From: an uncultured Prevotellaceae bacterium
GTDB lineage: Bacteria; Bacteroidota; Bacteroidia; Bacteroidales; Muribaculaceae
Reading direction: 5' to 3'
Assembly (NCBI GenBank): GCA_947306175.1
Contig: CAMZFV010000011.1
Location: 1 to 64,000, forward strand
Length of the DNA stretch: 64,000 nucleotides
The notes under the pieces were generated by a model. It was not told the DNA's origin. It worked only from the letters and a program-made list of their open reading frames with translations, and searched no databases. Below are positions 18,607 to 26,727 of the stretch, piece by piece. Numbering within the stretch: the stretch's first letter is position 1; each line of letters starts with the position of its first letter. A program made the translations under genes and the position numbers.

Positions 18607-19881
18607 ATGAAACGTGGTATTTATATTTCGCTGTTGTGTTGCATGTTCATGGCTATAACGGCCATGGCACAGGATAGGGTTGACACGCGCCCCCATATCT
18701 ATGACAATAATGTACGCTCGCTCAAAGTGTGTCTCTCCAGTAATATGTACATTCCTCCCGTTTATATGATGGGCAGTGACGACTTCTTGATTGTCAACTT
18801 CGATTATATTGACTATGACTATCATTACTTGCGCTACAGTGTTACCCATTGCAATGCCGACTGGCAGCCATCGCAACTGGTTGAGAGCGAGTATGTGAGT
18901 GGTTTTAATTATGCCGATATAGATGACTATGCGCCCAGTGAGGCGACCTACGTCCACTATTACAACTATCAGTTCATGCTGCCCAATGCCGATATGGAAT
19001 TTCTTGTCAGCGGGAATTATCTGCTCACGGTTTATGAGCAGGACAATCCTGACGAGTTGTTGTTCCAGACACGTTTTTCGGTTTGTGAGGGCAAGGTTGG
19101 GGTGTACCCTCAGGTAACCTCCCGCACCGATGTAGAGTATAACAACCGCTTCCAGCAGGTGTCATTTGATGTGCGTTATAAGGCTAATCAAATCAATGAT
19201 CCCTATAGCGAGTTTAAATGTGTGGTAACACAAAATTCCCGTGAAGATAATGCGGTCACTGTTTCGCGTCCGATGATGGTCGGCGTGGATCATGTGACCT
19301 ATGACCATAACCGCGACTTGATTTTCCCTGCGGGCAATGAATTCCGTCGTTTCGAGACGGTGAATGCCCACAACATTAATATGGGTGTGCAGTCCATCCT
19401 TTATTACGACCCCATATATCATGCCACCTTGATGATTGATGAGCCGCGCAACGAGGTGCAATATCTCTATGACAAGACACAGTATGGCCGTTTCACTATC
19501 CGTAATGGTGAGACACGTGGCGAGAGTGCTGTCGAGGCCGATTACATGATCACTCATTTCACTCTTGACACGGGCGGAAAACTTAATGGTGGCAATGTGT
19601 GGCTGTATGGGGAGTTCAATATCGGTTATCCCGCTTCACAAACGATAATGAAGTATGACACCAGTAGCGGATGCTACACGGCAGACCTGTTGCTCAAGCA
19701 AGGTGCCTATAATTATATGTATCTATGGGTTCCCGACGGCACTTCGGTTGGCCAAACCTCACGCATCGAGGGCGACCACTACGAGACGGTCAACGAATAC
19801 CTTGTCAAGGTCTATGACCGTCCCATGGGCGAACGCTACGACCACTTCATCGGCTACGGCGTCGCCTACTCCGGAAAATAA
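18607..19881 (+). CDS. DUF5103 protein, type IX secretion plug-like
   Basis: A 424-residue secreted protein with a signal peptide (ending ITAMAQ, residue 22). The sequence matches what I recall of DUF5103: the N-terminal RPHIYDNNVRSLKV segment, YSVTHCNADWQPSQL and SGFNYADIDDY. In the structurally known SprA translocon complex, a protein of this family plugs the unused channel. No other T9SS genes are in the window. The ATG at 18607 is chosen over the TTG at 18595 because it starts a proper signal peptide. It converges with nspC across a nested palindrome. Confidence 0.82.
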   Translation: MKRGIYISLLCCMFMAITAMAQDRVDTRPHIYDNNVRSLKVCLSSNMYIPPVYMMGSDDFLIVNFDYIDYDYHYLRYSVTHCNADWQPSQLVESEYVSGFNYADIDDYAPSEATYVHYYNYQFMLPNADMEFLVSGNYLLTVYEQDNPDELLFQTRFSVCEGKVGVYPQVTSRTDVEYNNRFQQVSFDVRYKANQINDPYSEFKCVVTQNSREDNAVTVSRPMMVGVDHVTYDHNRDLIFPAGNEFRRFETVNAHNINMGVQSILYYDPIYHATLMIDEPRNEVQYLYDKTQYGRFTIRNGETRGESAVEADYMITHFTLDTGGKLNGGNVWLYGEFNIGYPASQTIMKYDTSSGCYTADLLLKQGAYNYMYLWVPDGTSVGQTSRIEGDHYETVNEYLVKVYDRPMGERYDHFIGYGVAYSGK

Positions 19882-19894
19882 TTCCCATCAATTA

Positions 19895-19999
19895 TAATCC
19901 CCATCAATAGGGCTTTTTATAACACGAATGTCCATGAATAGGTCATTCATGGACATTTATGGGCATTTATGTGAATTTATTAAAACTTGATGGGGATTA
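19895..19999. terminator. Nested palindrome between convergent genes
   Basis: The outer arms TAATCCCCATCAA (19895-19907) and TTGATGGGGATTA (19987-19999) are a perfect 13-bp inverted repeat. The inner arms ATGTCCATGAAT (19928-19939) and ATTCATGGACAT (19945-19956) are a perfect 12-bp repeat. Lying between two stop codons, it may act as a bidirectional terminator. Its size and nesting also suggest a small palindromic mobile repeat, since the inner arm resembles the element at 50521. Confidence 0.6.
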
Positions 20000-20003
20000 A
20001 TAC

Positions 20004-21149
20004 TTAGCTCATGCGGGTCTTGTAGTCGATGTAGTCGAATTCCCGTAAGATTTCGATGGAGCCGTCAAGGCGTTTTAATAGGATGGAGGGGTGCTGGATG
20101 CCGTTGAACATGTTGGTCTTGACGGTCGTGTAGTGGTTCATGTCCTCAAAGGTGATGCGGTCGCCTCGTTTCAATGGCTTCTCAAAACTCCAGTCACCCA
20201 CATAGTCGCCACTTAGACACGAATTGCCGCCCATTCGGTAAGTGGGTTTCGACGGGTCAACCTCGTCAAGCGCTTGGGTGATTTTGGGCTGATAGGGCAT
20301 TTCCAGGCAGTCTGGCATGTGGCATGCGAACGACACATCCACAATCGCCGTAGTGATGCCGCTGTTGCTTACCACGTCCACCACACTCGCCTCAAGATCG
20401 CCCGTCTGCCAGCACCAGGCGCTACCAGGCTCCAAAATGATTTGCAGATTAGGATAAGCGCCTTGGAAAGCACCTAATACCTGCTCCAAGTGACCGATAT
20501 TATATCCCTTGCGGGTCATCAGGTGACCGCCGCCCATGTTGAGCCACTTGAGGCGTGGCAGGTATTCCCCGAATTGCTGCTTCAACGCCAATAGCACTTT
20601 CTCCAGGTCAAAACTCGTGCTCTCGCACAAAGCATGGAAATGGAAACCTTCAATTCCCTCGGGCAACTCCTTAAGGTCACTTGCCAACACGCCAAAACGC
20701 GAACCAGGACAGCAGGGATTGTAGATGTCGGTCTCAATCACCGAGCACATGGGATTGACCCTCAATCCGCAACTGACCTGCTCACCTGGCCAATCGGCAT
20801 TGTGCTGGTTTACACGGTCGGCAAAACGCAGGTATTGCTCAATCGAGTTGAAAGTGATGTGCGAACTGCCTGCGATATAGGCATCGATGGTATCCTCGGT
20901 ATAAGCGGGACAATAGGTGTGGGTGCGGCATTTGAGCTCGTCATTAGCCAGCAGCATTTCGTTGACTGAACTGGCGGTCGATTCCATGCAGTATTCCCTG
21001 AAAATATCAAAAGTGCGCCACAGGGCATTGGCCTTGAACGCCATGATGATGTCCACACCCGTGCGCTGTGCAACACCGGTTATCAGCTCGATGTTGCGGC
21101 GCAGCTTTTCCTCATACACGATATAGTAGGGCGTTTTGTACTCTTCCAT
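20004..21149 (-). CDS. nspC: Carboxynorspermidine decarboxylase
   Basis: A 381-residue PLP enzyme of the alanine-racemase-fold decarboxylase group. The catalytic lysine lies in MAFKANALW near residue 38. The family signatures SSVNEMLLAND, HFHALCES, MGGGHLMT and GGNSCLSGDYVGDW are present. It decarboxylates carboxynorspermidine or carboxyspermidine to give a triamine. The usual partner, carboxynorspermidine dehydrogenase, is not in this window. The gene starts 15 bases after the helicase stop, so both are probably on one transcript, although no functional link is known. Confidence 0.95.
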   Translation of the reverse strand: MEEYKTPYYIVYEEKLRRNIELITGVAQRTGVDIIMAFKANALWRTFDIFREYCMESTASSVNEMLLANDELKCRTHTYCPAYTEDTIDAYIAGSSHITFNSIEQYLRFADRVNQHNADWPGEQVSCGLRVNPMCSVIETDIYNPCCPGSRFGVLASDLKELPEGIEGFHFHALCESTSFDLEKVLLALKQQFGEYLPRLKWLNMGGGHLMTRKGYNIGHLEQVLGAFQGAYPNLQIILEPGSAWCWQTGDLEASVVDVVSNSGITTAIVDVSFACHMPDCLEMPYQPKITQALDEVDPSKPTYRMGGNSCLSGDYVGDWSFEKPLKRGDRITFEDMNHYTTVKTNMFNGIQHPSILLKRLDGSIEILREFDYIDYKTRMS

Positions 21150-21164
21150 TGTGATATAGTGGTT

Positions 21165-23570
21165 TTAAAGTATTTCAAATTTGGCGAATTTCAACAGCAG
21201 CTTACGCGTCTGCCCGTCATTAAAGGCGACATCAATTTTGGCATCGCCCTGGGTGTCGATATTAGTCACCATGCCGCGCCCGAACCGCTGGTGAAGGATC
21301 TCGCTTCCCACACTCAACTCGTCAACAGCGTGGATGGAGAAGTTGCCATTGTTGTTAGCAGGCGGCGGAGTGGGAGTGGGGGCGGGGTTGGGTATTCTGG
21401 AAGGGCGGGAAGGAGACGCAAGATTTTGCGTCTCTACATTGGTGGGACGGGTTGGGCGAATGGTAGTGGACGAACGGGTGGGCTTGTTCCACTTGTCACG
21501 CAGGGCATCGAGATCGTCATCGTCGTCCCAACGGGTTCGCTTGCGTGAAGGCATGGGTGACGAATTTGTGCTTCCCATGAGTAGAAACTCAGGCGCGATA
21601 TCCCGCAGGAAACGGCTCATCACACACGACCTGGTCTGCCCGTTTTGGTAACGTGATGTGGCATAGGTGATGACGCAGTTCACCTCGGCGCGTGTGATAG
21701 CGACATAGAGCAAACGGCGCTCTTCCTCAATCTGATACAGTGATCCGGCGCTCATGGCACTCGGGAATAGGTCTTCCTCTACACCTACGATGATGACATT
21801 CCTGAACTCCAACCCCTTCGCGGCATGGACGGTCATCAGTGTGACTTTCTCGCCATCGGGGTCGTTCATGTCTTGGTCGGTGAGCAGCGATGTCTCGGCG
21901 AGGAAATCGCCAATCTGGCAATGCTCGTCACCGCTTTCCTGCTTGACTTGCTGGAAGTCGTTCACAGCGTTCATCAACTCATCGAGGTTCTCGATGCGGC
22001 TGATGTTCTCGGGTGTGTTATCTCCCATCAAGACGCTCTTGATTTGTGTGCGGCGTATGGTCTCTTTAGCTACAGTCAAAGCGTCGCTGCCATTCTGGTT
22101 CAGCTCAATCAATCCCTTCAGCAGGTTGGTGAAGCTATCCAGTTTGGCTTGTGTGCCCTTGTTCACGCTCAGCCCGTATTTCTCGGCATGGTTAATTACT
22201 TGCCACAGACTCACGCCACCTTGTGTAGCGCAATGGGTGATTTTGCCGACGGTGGTATCGCCGATGCCACGTGAGGGGTAGTTGATGACGCGCCTCAGTG
22301 CCTCATCATCGTCGGGATTGATGATGAGCCTGAAGTAGCAGATGGCATCTTTGACCTCCTTGCGCTGATAGAACGACAGGCCGCCATAGATGCGGTAGGG
22401 GATAGCGCTGCGCATATTGCCGTGTTTGTCGCGGCGTCCGCCGTTACTCAGAGCCTCCTCCAGCACACGTGACTGAGCATTGGTGCGGTAGAGGACGGCA
22501 TAATCCTCATAGCTGTCACCCTGGCGCGCTTTCAATGCAGCTATCTGGTTGGCGACAACGTAGGCCTCTTCATAATCGCTGTAGCACTGGATGACGGGGA
22601 TGCGGTCGCCGATGGCCTTCTTGCTGAACAGGTGTTTGGCAATCTGTCCCTTGTTCTTCTCTATAAGGCTGTTGGCGGCGTCGGTAATAGTCTGTGTCGA
22701 GCGGTAGTTGCGCTCCAGCTTAAACGTCTTGATATCGGGATAGAACCGCTTCAACTTCAGGATATTATCGATGTTTGCCCCGCGGAAGCTGTAGATACTT
22801 TGGGCGTCGTCGCCGACGACACACAACTGATTATATTTCTTGCTTAACTGATGAACGATCAGGTGCTGCGAGAAATTGGTATCCTGGTACTCGTCAACGA
22901 GGATATAGCGGAAGAACTCTTGGTACTGCTGCAGCACGTCTTCGTTGTCACGCAACAGGATATTGGTGTAGAGCAACAAGTCGTCAAAGTCCATCGCACC
23001 CGCTATGCGGCAACGGTTCCAGTAGGCTTTATAGATGGCTGCAGTTTCGGGGCGCCCAGCGTCTTGGTCGGCAATCATGACGCTTTGGTTGTTGGCATAG
23101 TCCTCTGGGGTGACCAGGGCATTCTTGGCATTGCTGATCTGGGTCTGTATCGAAGCGGGTTTATAGACCTTGTCGTCAAGGCCCATGTCCTTGACGATGA
23201 GTTTGATGAGCGAACGGGAGTCACTCTGGTCGTAGATGGTGAAATCCGGTTTGAATCCGATGCGCTCGGCATTGCGGCGCAGCAAGCGTGAGAAAATGGA
23301 GTGGAAGGTGCCCATCCACAATTGTGCAGCAACGTCGGGACCCGCCAGCGGCTCTATGCGTTCTCGCATCTCGCGGGCGGCCTTGTTGGTGAACGTCAGC
23401 GCCATGATGCGCCATGGCTCGTACCCGAGGGCGAGCAGGTGTACAATCTTATAAGTCAGCACGCGCGTTTTGCCCGAGCCTGCCCCTGCAATCACCAACT
23501 GCGGCCCGTCGCAATACACGACTGCCGCCCGCTGTTGTTCATTCAACTTCTCCAAGTAATTCTCGTTCAT
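21165..23570 (-). CDS. UvrD/PcrA-type ATP-dependent DNA helicase
   Basis: An 801-residue superfamily 1A 3'-5' helicase for repair and replication restart. The motifs run in order: Q motif LNEQQRAAV, Walker A GAGSGKTR near 31-38, motif II VDEYQDTN, motif III GDDAQSIYSFRGA, motif IV LERNYRST, motif V TVHAAKGLEF and motif VI LYVAITRA. The C-terminal 120 residues are a low-complexity linker rich in Pro, Arg and Ser, followed by a short Tudor-like domain (GSEILHQRFGRGMV). That linker contains a 28-base copy of a dispersed palindromic repeat (21412-21439). The gene is 26 bases behind the HsdR_N gene. Confidence 0.97.
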   Translation of the reverse strand: MNENYLEKLNEQQRAAVVYCDGPQLVIAGAGSGKTRVLTYKIVHLLALGYEPWRIMALTFTNKAAREMRERIEPLAGPDVAAQLWMGTFHSIFSRLLRRNAERIGFKPDFTIYDQSDSRSLIKLIVKDMGLDDKVYKPASIQTQISNAKNALVTPEDYANNQSVMIADQDAGRPETAAIYKAYWNRCRIAGAMDFDDLLLYTNILLRDNEDVLQQYQEFFRYILVDEYQDTNFSQHLIVHQLSKKYNQLCVVGDDAQSIYSFRGANIDNILKLKRFYPDIKTFKLERNYRSTQTITDAANSLIEKNKGQIAKHLFSKKAIGDRIPVIQCYSDYEEAYVVANQIAALKARQGDSYEDYAVLYRTNAQSRVLEEALSNGGRRDKHGNMRSAIPYRIYGGLSFYQRKEVKDAICYFRLIINPDDDEALRRVINYPSRGIGDTTVGKITHCATQGGVSLWQVINHAEKYGLSVNKGTQAKLDSFTNLLKGLIELNQNGSDALTVAKETIRRTQIKSVLMGDNTPENISRIENLDELMNAVNDFQQVKQESGDEHCQIGDFLAETSLLTDQDMNDPDGEKVTLMTVHAAKGLEFRNVIIVGVEEDLFPSAMSAGSLYQIEEERRLLYVAITRAEVNCVITYATSRYQNGQTRSCVMSRFLRDIAPEFLLMGSTNSSPMPSRKRTRWDDDDDLDALRDKWNKPTRSSTTIRPTRPTNVETQNLASPSRPSRIPNPAPTPTPPPANNNGNFSIHAVDELSVGSEILHQRFGRGMVTNIDTQGDAKIDVAFNDGQTRKLLLKFAKFEIL
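21412..21439. repeat. Dispersed palindrome copy inside the helicase gene
   Basis: 28 bases are identical to 35874-35901. The core is the palindrome GACGCAAGATTTTGCGTC. On the coding strand it yields the peptide VETQNLAS in the disordered linker, in frame and without a stop codon. Insertion of an intergenic repeat into a tolerant linker is the simplest reading. Confidence 0.85.
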
Positions 23571-23596
23571 GGATACAAAAATACTATTTTCATGGA

Positions 23597-24049
23597 TTAT
23601 AGTTCGTTATAGAGGGGAACATTTTCAAGAAAAGTGTAATTGCCAGTCTCGTAGTCGATATGGCAACAGTAGTGCTTCAGGCCATTGCTCACGATGAGGT
23701 ACTGGGCGTGAAGTACCATGTTGTATCTCACAATCTGGTCGAAGGTCTTCTGCGTGATGTTGATGCTTGGCGCCTTGTATTCTACGATGACCAGTGGTTG
23801 ACCTGTGCGGTCGGCAACGACCGTGTCACAGCGGCGTGCAATGCCGTTCTGCGTCAGTGATACCTCGTTGCCCATCAGAGCGGCTGGAAACTGCCTGTCG
23901 GTGATGAGCCACTCCACGAAGTGTTGGCGCACCCACTCCTCAGGGGTTAACGCTACCCATCGTTCCCGCAGGCGGTCCCAGATGGCCCATGAGCCATCTT
24001 CCCGCTTCTTCACCTTGTACTCATATGTCGGTAAATTCAACTCTACCAT
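23597..24049 (-). CDS. HsdR N-terminal domain protein (nuclease-like fold)
   Basis: This 150-residue protein corresponds to the type I restriction enzyme R-subunit N-terminal domain standing alone. The PD-(D/E)XK signature is visible as RRCDTVV...PLVIVEYKAP near residues 69-90, where Asp, Glu and Lys would be catalytic. No methylase or specificity subunit is nearby, so it is not a restriction system. Such stand-alone genes are common in Bacteroidetes, often near holA, as here. The ATG at 24049 (MVELNLP) is chosen; the upstream ATG at 24058 would leave almost no leader after the -7 box at 24070-24077. Function is unknown. Confidence 0.82.
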   Translation of the reverse strand: MVELNLPTYEYKVKKREDGSWAIWDRLRERWVALTPEEWVRQHFVEWLITDRQFPAALMGNEVSLTQNGIARRCDTVVADRTGQPLVIVEYKAPSINITQKTFDQIVRYNMVLHAQYLIVSNGLKHYCCHIDYETGNYTFLENVPLYNEL

Positions 24050-24069
24050 ATTTGCCATTTTTCTTTCCA

Positions 24070-24106
24070 CAAAAGTACAAAATTTTATAGAAATATCGTA
24101 AATTTG
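24070..24106. promoter_or_regulatory. Divergent promoters of the HsdR_N gene and M64 peptidase gene
   Basis: TACTTTTG on the minus strand (24070-24077) and TAAATTTG on the plus strand (24099-24106) are 21 bases apart and face away from each other. They fix the starts at 24049 and 24130. Confidence 0.7.
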
Positions 24107-24129
24107 TGGTTTCAAAATTTCAGATAGCT

Positions 24130-25542
24130 ATGAAACATTTGATTCTTTTCCTTGCCTTTGCTTTTGTCACCATTGACGCGATGGCGCAGCAGTTTGAAGA
24201 CTGTTTCGATGGTCGCACGTTGAGGCTCGATTATGTGTTTGCCGGTAACCACGATGCCCAGCAGATTTATCTGGAGCAGATGTATGTCACTCCGCAGTGG
24301 GCAGGCCGCAAGAGCCGTCTTGCTGATGTGCCCCTCAAAGGCAATGGCCAAATTCAAATGAAAGACCATGTCACAGGGCAGGTGTTGTTTGTTCACACCT
24401 TCTCCACGCTCTTCCAGGAGTGGTTGGCAACCGAGGAGGCAACAAAGGTCAGCAAAGCCTTTGCCACCAGTTACAATGTGCCCATGCCCAAACAGCCTGT
24501 TGACGTCACTGTCTCGCTAACTGACTTTCACGGTAAGGTGGTGACCAGTCTAACCCATACCGTTGACCCCGCCGATATCCTTATCCGCCAAATAGGTGAT
24601 AACGGCATCCCTTATCACTACGTCTGGAAGGGCAAGACCGTCCAAACCAATGAAAAAGTCGCAGATCAGCCAGGAAAACGTGACTACACGCCAACCGAGG
24701 GTCCCCTTGATGGTGTGCCAGATATCACCGAATGTATTGATTTGGCTATTGTAGCAGAGGGATATACCCGTGCTCAGATGGGCAAGTTCTACAACGACTG
24801 CCAGCGTGTTGTCGATGCCCTGTTTGCCCACGAGCCTTTCACTTCGATGAAGGATCGTTTTAATGTCGTTGCCGTGGCAGCCGAATCGTTGACCAGCGGT
24901 CCCAGTGTGCCTCACTTGGGAAGATGGAGCACAACGCCCGTCGGTACCCACTATGATACCTTCTACAGTGACCGTTACCTGATGACTCAGGACATTCATC
25001 GCCTGTATGATGTGTTGTCAGGCGTACCCTTTGAGCACATCATCGTGCTGGTCAACAGTGATACCTATGGCGGCGGTGGCATTTATAACCAGATAACCGT
25101 CACCACGAGCGACCATCCGACCTTCCATCAGGTGCTGGTGCATGAGTTCGGTCATGCTTATGCTGGTCTTGGTGACGAGTATTTCTATGATGACGCTTAC
25201 GAGTCGATGTATCCCGCAGATACCGAACCATGGGAGCCCAACCTTACAACCCTTGTTGATTTCCAAAGCAAGTGGGCTGATATGTTGCCCAAGGGCACGC
25301 CCGTTCCTACACCTCCCGATGCCAAGGTGCCCAATTACCGCAAAATCTCTAATGAGAAGGAGCAGCGCTTACTGGATGCCGCCACACAGCGTGTTGGTGT
25401 CTTTGAGGGTGGGGGATATCAATCCAAGGGTGTTTATCGTCCTGCTCAAGAGTGTCGCATGAAGATTAACGAGGTACAGAACTTCTGTCCTGTCTGCTCC
25501 CGTGCCATTGTTCGTATTACCGACTTCTACACGGCCCACTAG
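24130..25542 (+). CDS. Secreted M64 (IgA-type) metallopeptidase
   Basis: A 470-residue protein with a signal peptide (MKHLILFLAFAFVTIDAMAQ). An N-terminal M64-associated domain spans about 25-145. The peptidase domain carries HEFGHAYAGLGDEY starting at residue 338, giving the HExxH...E zinc site. The M64 prototype cleaves IgA, but most Bacteroidetes members have no proven substrate. Four cysteines near the C-terminus (CRMK...CPVC) may form disulphides or bind metal. It has its own promoter. Confidence 0.92.
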   Translation: MKHLILFLAFAFVTIDAMAQQFEDCFDGRTLRLDYVFAGNHDAQQIYLEQMYVTPQWAGRKSRLADVPLKGNGQIQMKDHVTGQVLFVHTFSTLFQEWLATEEATKVSKAFATSYNVPMPKQPVDVTVSLTDFHGKVVTSLTHTVDPADILIRQIGDNGIPYHYVWKGKTVQTNEKVADQPGKRDYTPTEGPLDGVPDITECIDLAIVAEGYTRAQMGKFYNDCQRVVDALFAHEPFTSMKDRFNVVAVAAESLTSGPSVPHLGRWSTTPVGTHYDTFYSDRYLMTQDIHRLYDVLSGVPFEHIIVLVNSDTYGGGGIYNQITVTTSDHPTFHQVLVHEFGHAYAGLGDEYFYDDAYESMYPADTEPWEPNLTTLVDFQSKWADMLPKGTPVPTPPDAKVPNYRKISNEKEQRLLDAATQRVGVFEGGGYQSKGVYRPAQECRMKINEVQNFCPVCSRAIVRITDFYTAH

Positions 25543-25627
25543 TAGAAAACAATATTATTAGATAAATATGGCGGTGTTTCAACCATTATAGTAAACTTTA
25601 TGGTGTTTAACTTGCACAAATTTTGAC

Positions 25628-25635
25628 TAACTTTG
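25628..25635 (+). promoter_or_regulatory. -7 element of holA
   Basis: TAACTTTG lies 22 bases before the ATG. The preceding 85 bases contain no other feature I recognise. Confidence 0.6.
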
Positions 25636-25657
25636 CAGCATGTAATTCAATTAACCG

Positions 25658-26704
25658 ATGGCAGTAAAACGAGAATCGATAACCTTCACATCACTGAGTT
25701 CAGAGATTAAGAACGGGGATTTCAAGAATATCTACGTCTTGCAAGGCGAAGAACCTTACTATATCGACCGTTTGCAGCAACTTATCATAGATACGGCTCT
25801 CACCGAGGACCAGCGCGATTTCAACCTGTCGTTGTACTATGGCAATACGGCTAACGTGCGCGAAGTCATCAGTGCTTGCCAGCAGTATCCGGCTTTCTCG
25901 GAGCGCAAGGTCGTGGTTGTGCGTGAGGCTCAACTTATCCCCAAGCAGCCTGGACATAAGAATGATCTGGACATTTTTGCCTCCTACGCTGAGAAACCGT
26001 TGCCGACCACCATTCTCGTCATCTGCCATAAGGGAGGGGTACTCAAGAGTAAGCCCTTTACCGATGCGCTCAAGGCTAATAATAATGGTTTGGTTTTCAG
26101 TTCCAAAAAGGTGAGCGAGGGACGCGAATTGGAAACGCTGATTGTGAGCTATGCCAACTCGTTGGGTTGCAACATCGACAGTAAGGCCACAAGAATGCTG
26201 GCCGACCATATCGGCACTGATATCAGCCGTCAGTTCAGCGAACTGGACAAACTGGCCATCCTAAGCGAGGACAAGAACATCACTCCCTTGCTTATTGAGC
26301 GCAACGTGGGTATCAGCAAGGATTTCAACATTTTTGAGTTGGAAGATGCCCTTGCACGTCAGGATGCCGCCAAGGCGTTCCGCATCGTGGACTATTTTGA
26401 GCGTAATCCCAAGAACAACCCCTCGATGCCGGTCATCGCGATGTTGTATACCTTCTTCTCTAACGTCCTGATTACGTCGACGGCACGAGAAAAGTCACCC
26501 GATGCCATTATGGCGCTTGTGGGGGTTTCTAGCCCATGGCGTGCCCGCAAGTTCATCGATGCTGCGCGCATGTACAACACGCGTTCGCTGATTAACATCA
26601 TCGGTTGCCTGCGCGAGTGTGATACCCGCAGCAAGGGCATCGGCTCCCGTCAAGACCAATATGCCTTACTCAAGGAGTTGGTCTATAAAATCCTTCATGC
26701 CTGA
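25658..26704 (+). CDS. holA: DNA polymerase III delta subunit
   Basis: A 348-residue clamp-loader subunit that opens the sliding clamp. The N-terminal AAA+-like fold is recognisable by LQGEEPYYIDRLQQLI near residues 28-43 and by the SERKVVVVREAQ strand near 82-93. There is no functional Walker A, as expected for delta. The middle lid segment (DISRQFSELDKLAI) and the C-terminal collar domain follow. Length is normal. Confidence 0.93.
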   Translation: MAVKRESITFTSLSSEIKNGDFKNIYVLQGEEPYYIDRLQQLIIDTALTEDQRDFNLSLYYGNTANVREVISACQQYPAFSERKVVVVREAQLIPKQPGHKNDLDIFASYAEKPLPTTILVICHKGGVLKSKPFTDALKANNNGLVFSSKKVSEGRELETLIVSYANSLGCNIDSKATRMLADHIGTDISRQFSELDKLAILSEDKNITPLLIERNVGISKDFNIFELEDALARQDAAKAFRIVDYFERNPKNNPSMPVIAMLYTFFSNVLITSTAREKSPDAIMALVGVSSPWRARKFIDAARMYNTRSLINIIGCLRECDTRSKGIGSRQDQYALLKELVYKILHA

Positions 26705-26727
26705 TGTTTAACCAAGATTTTTGAGAT

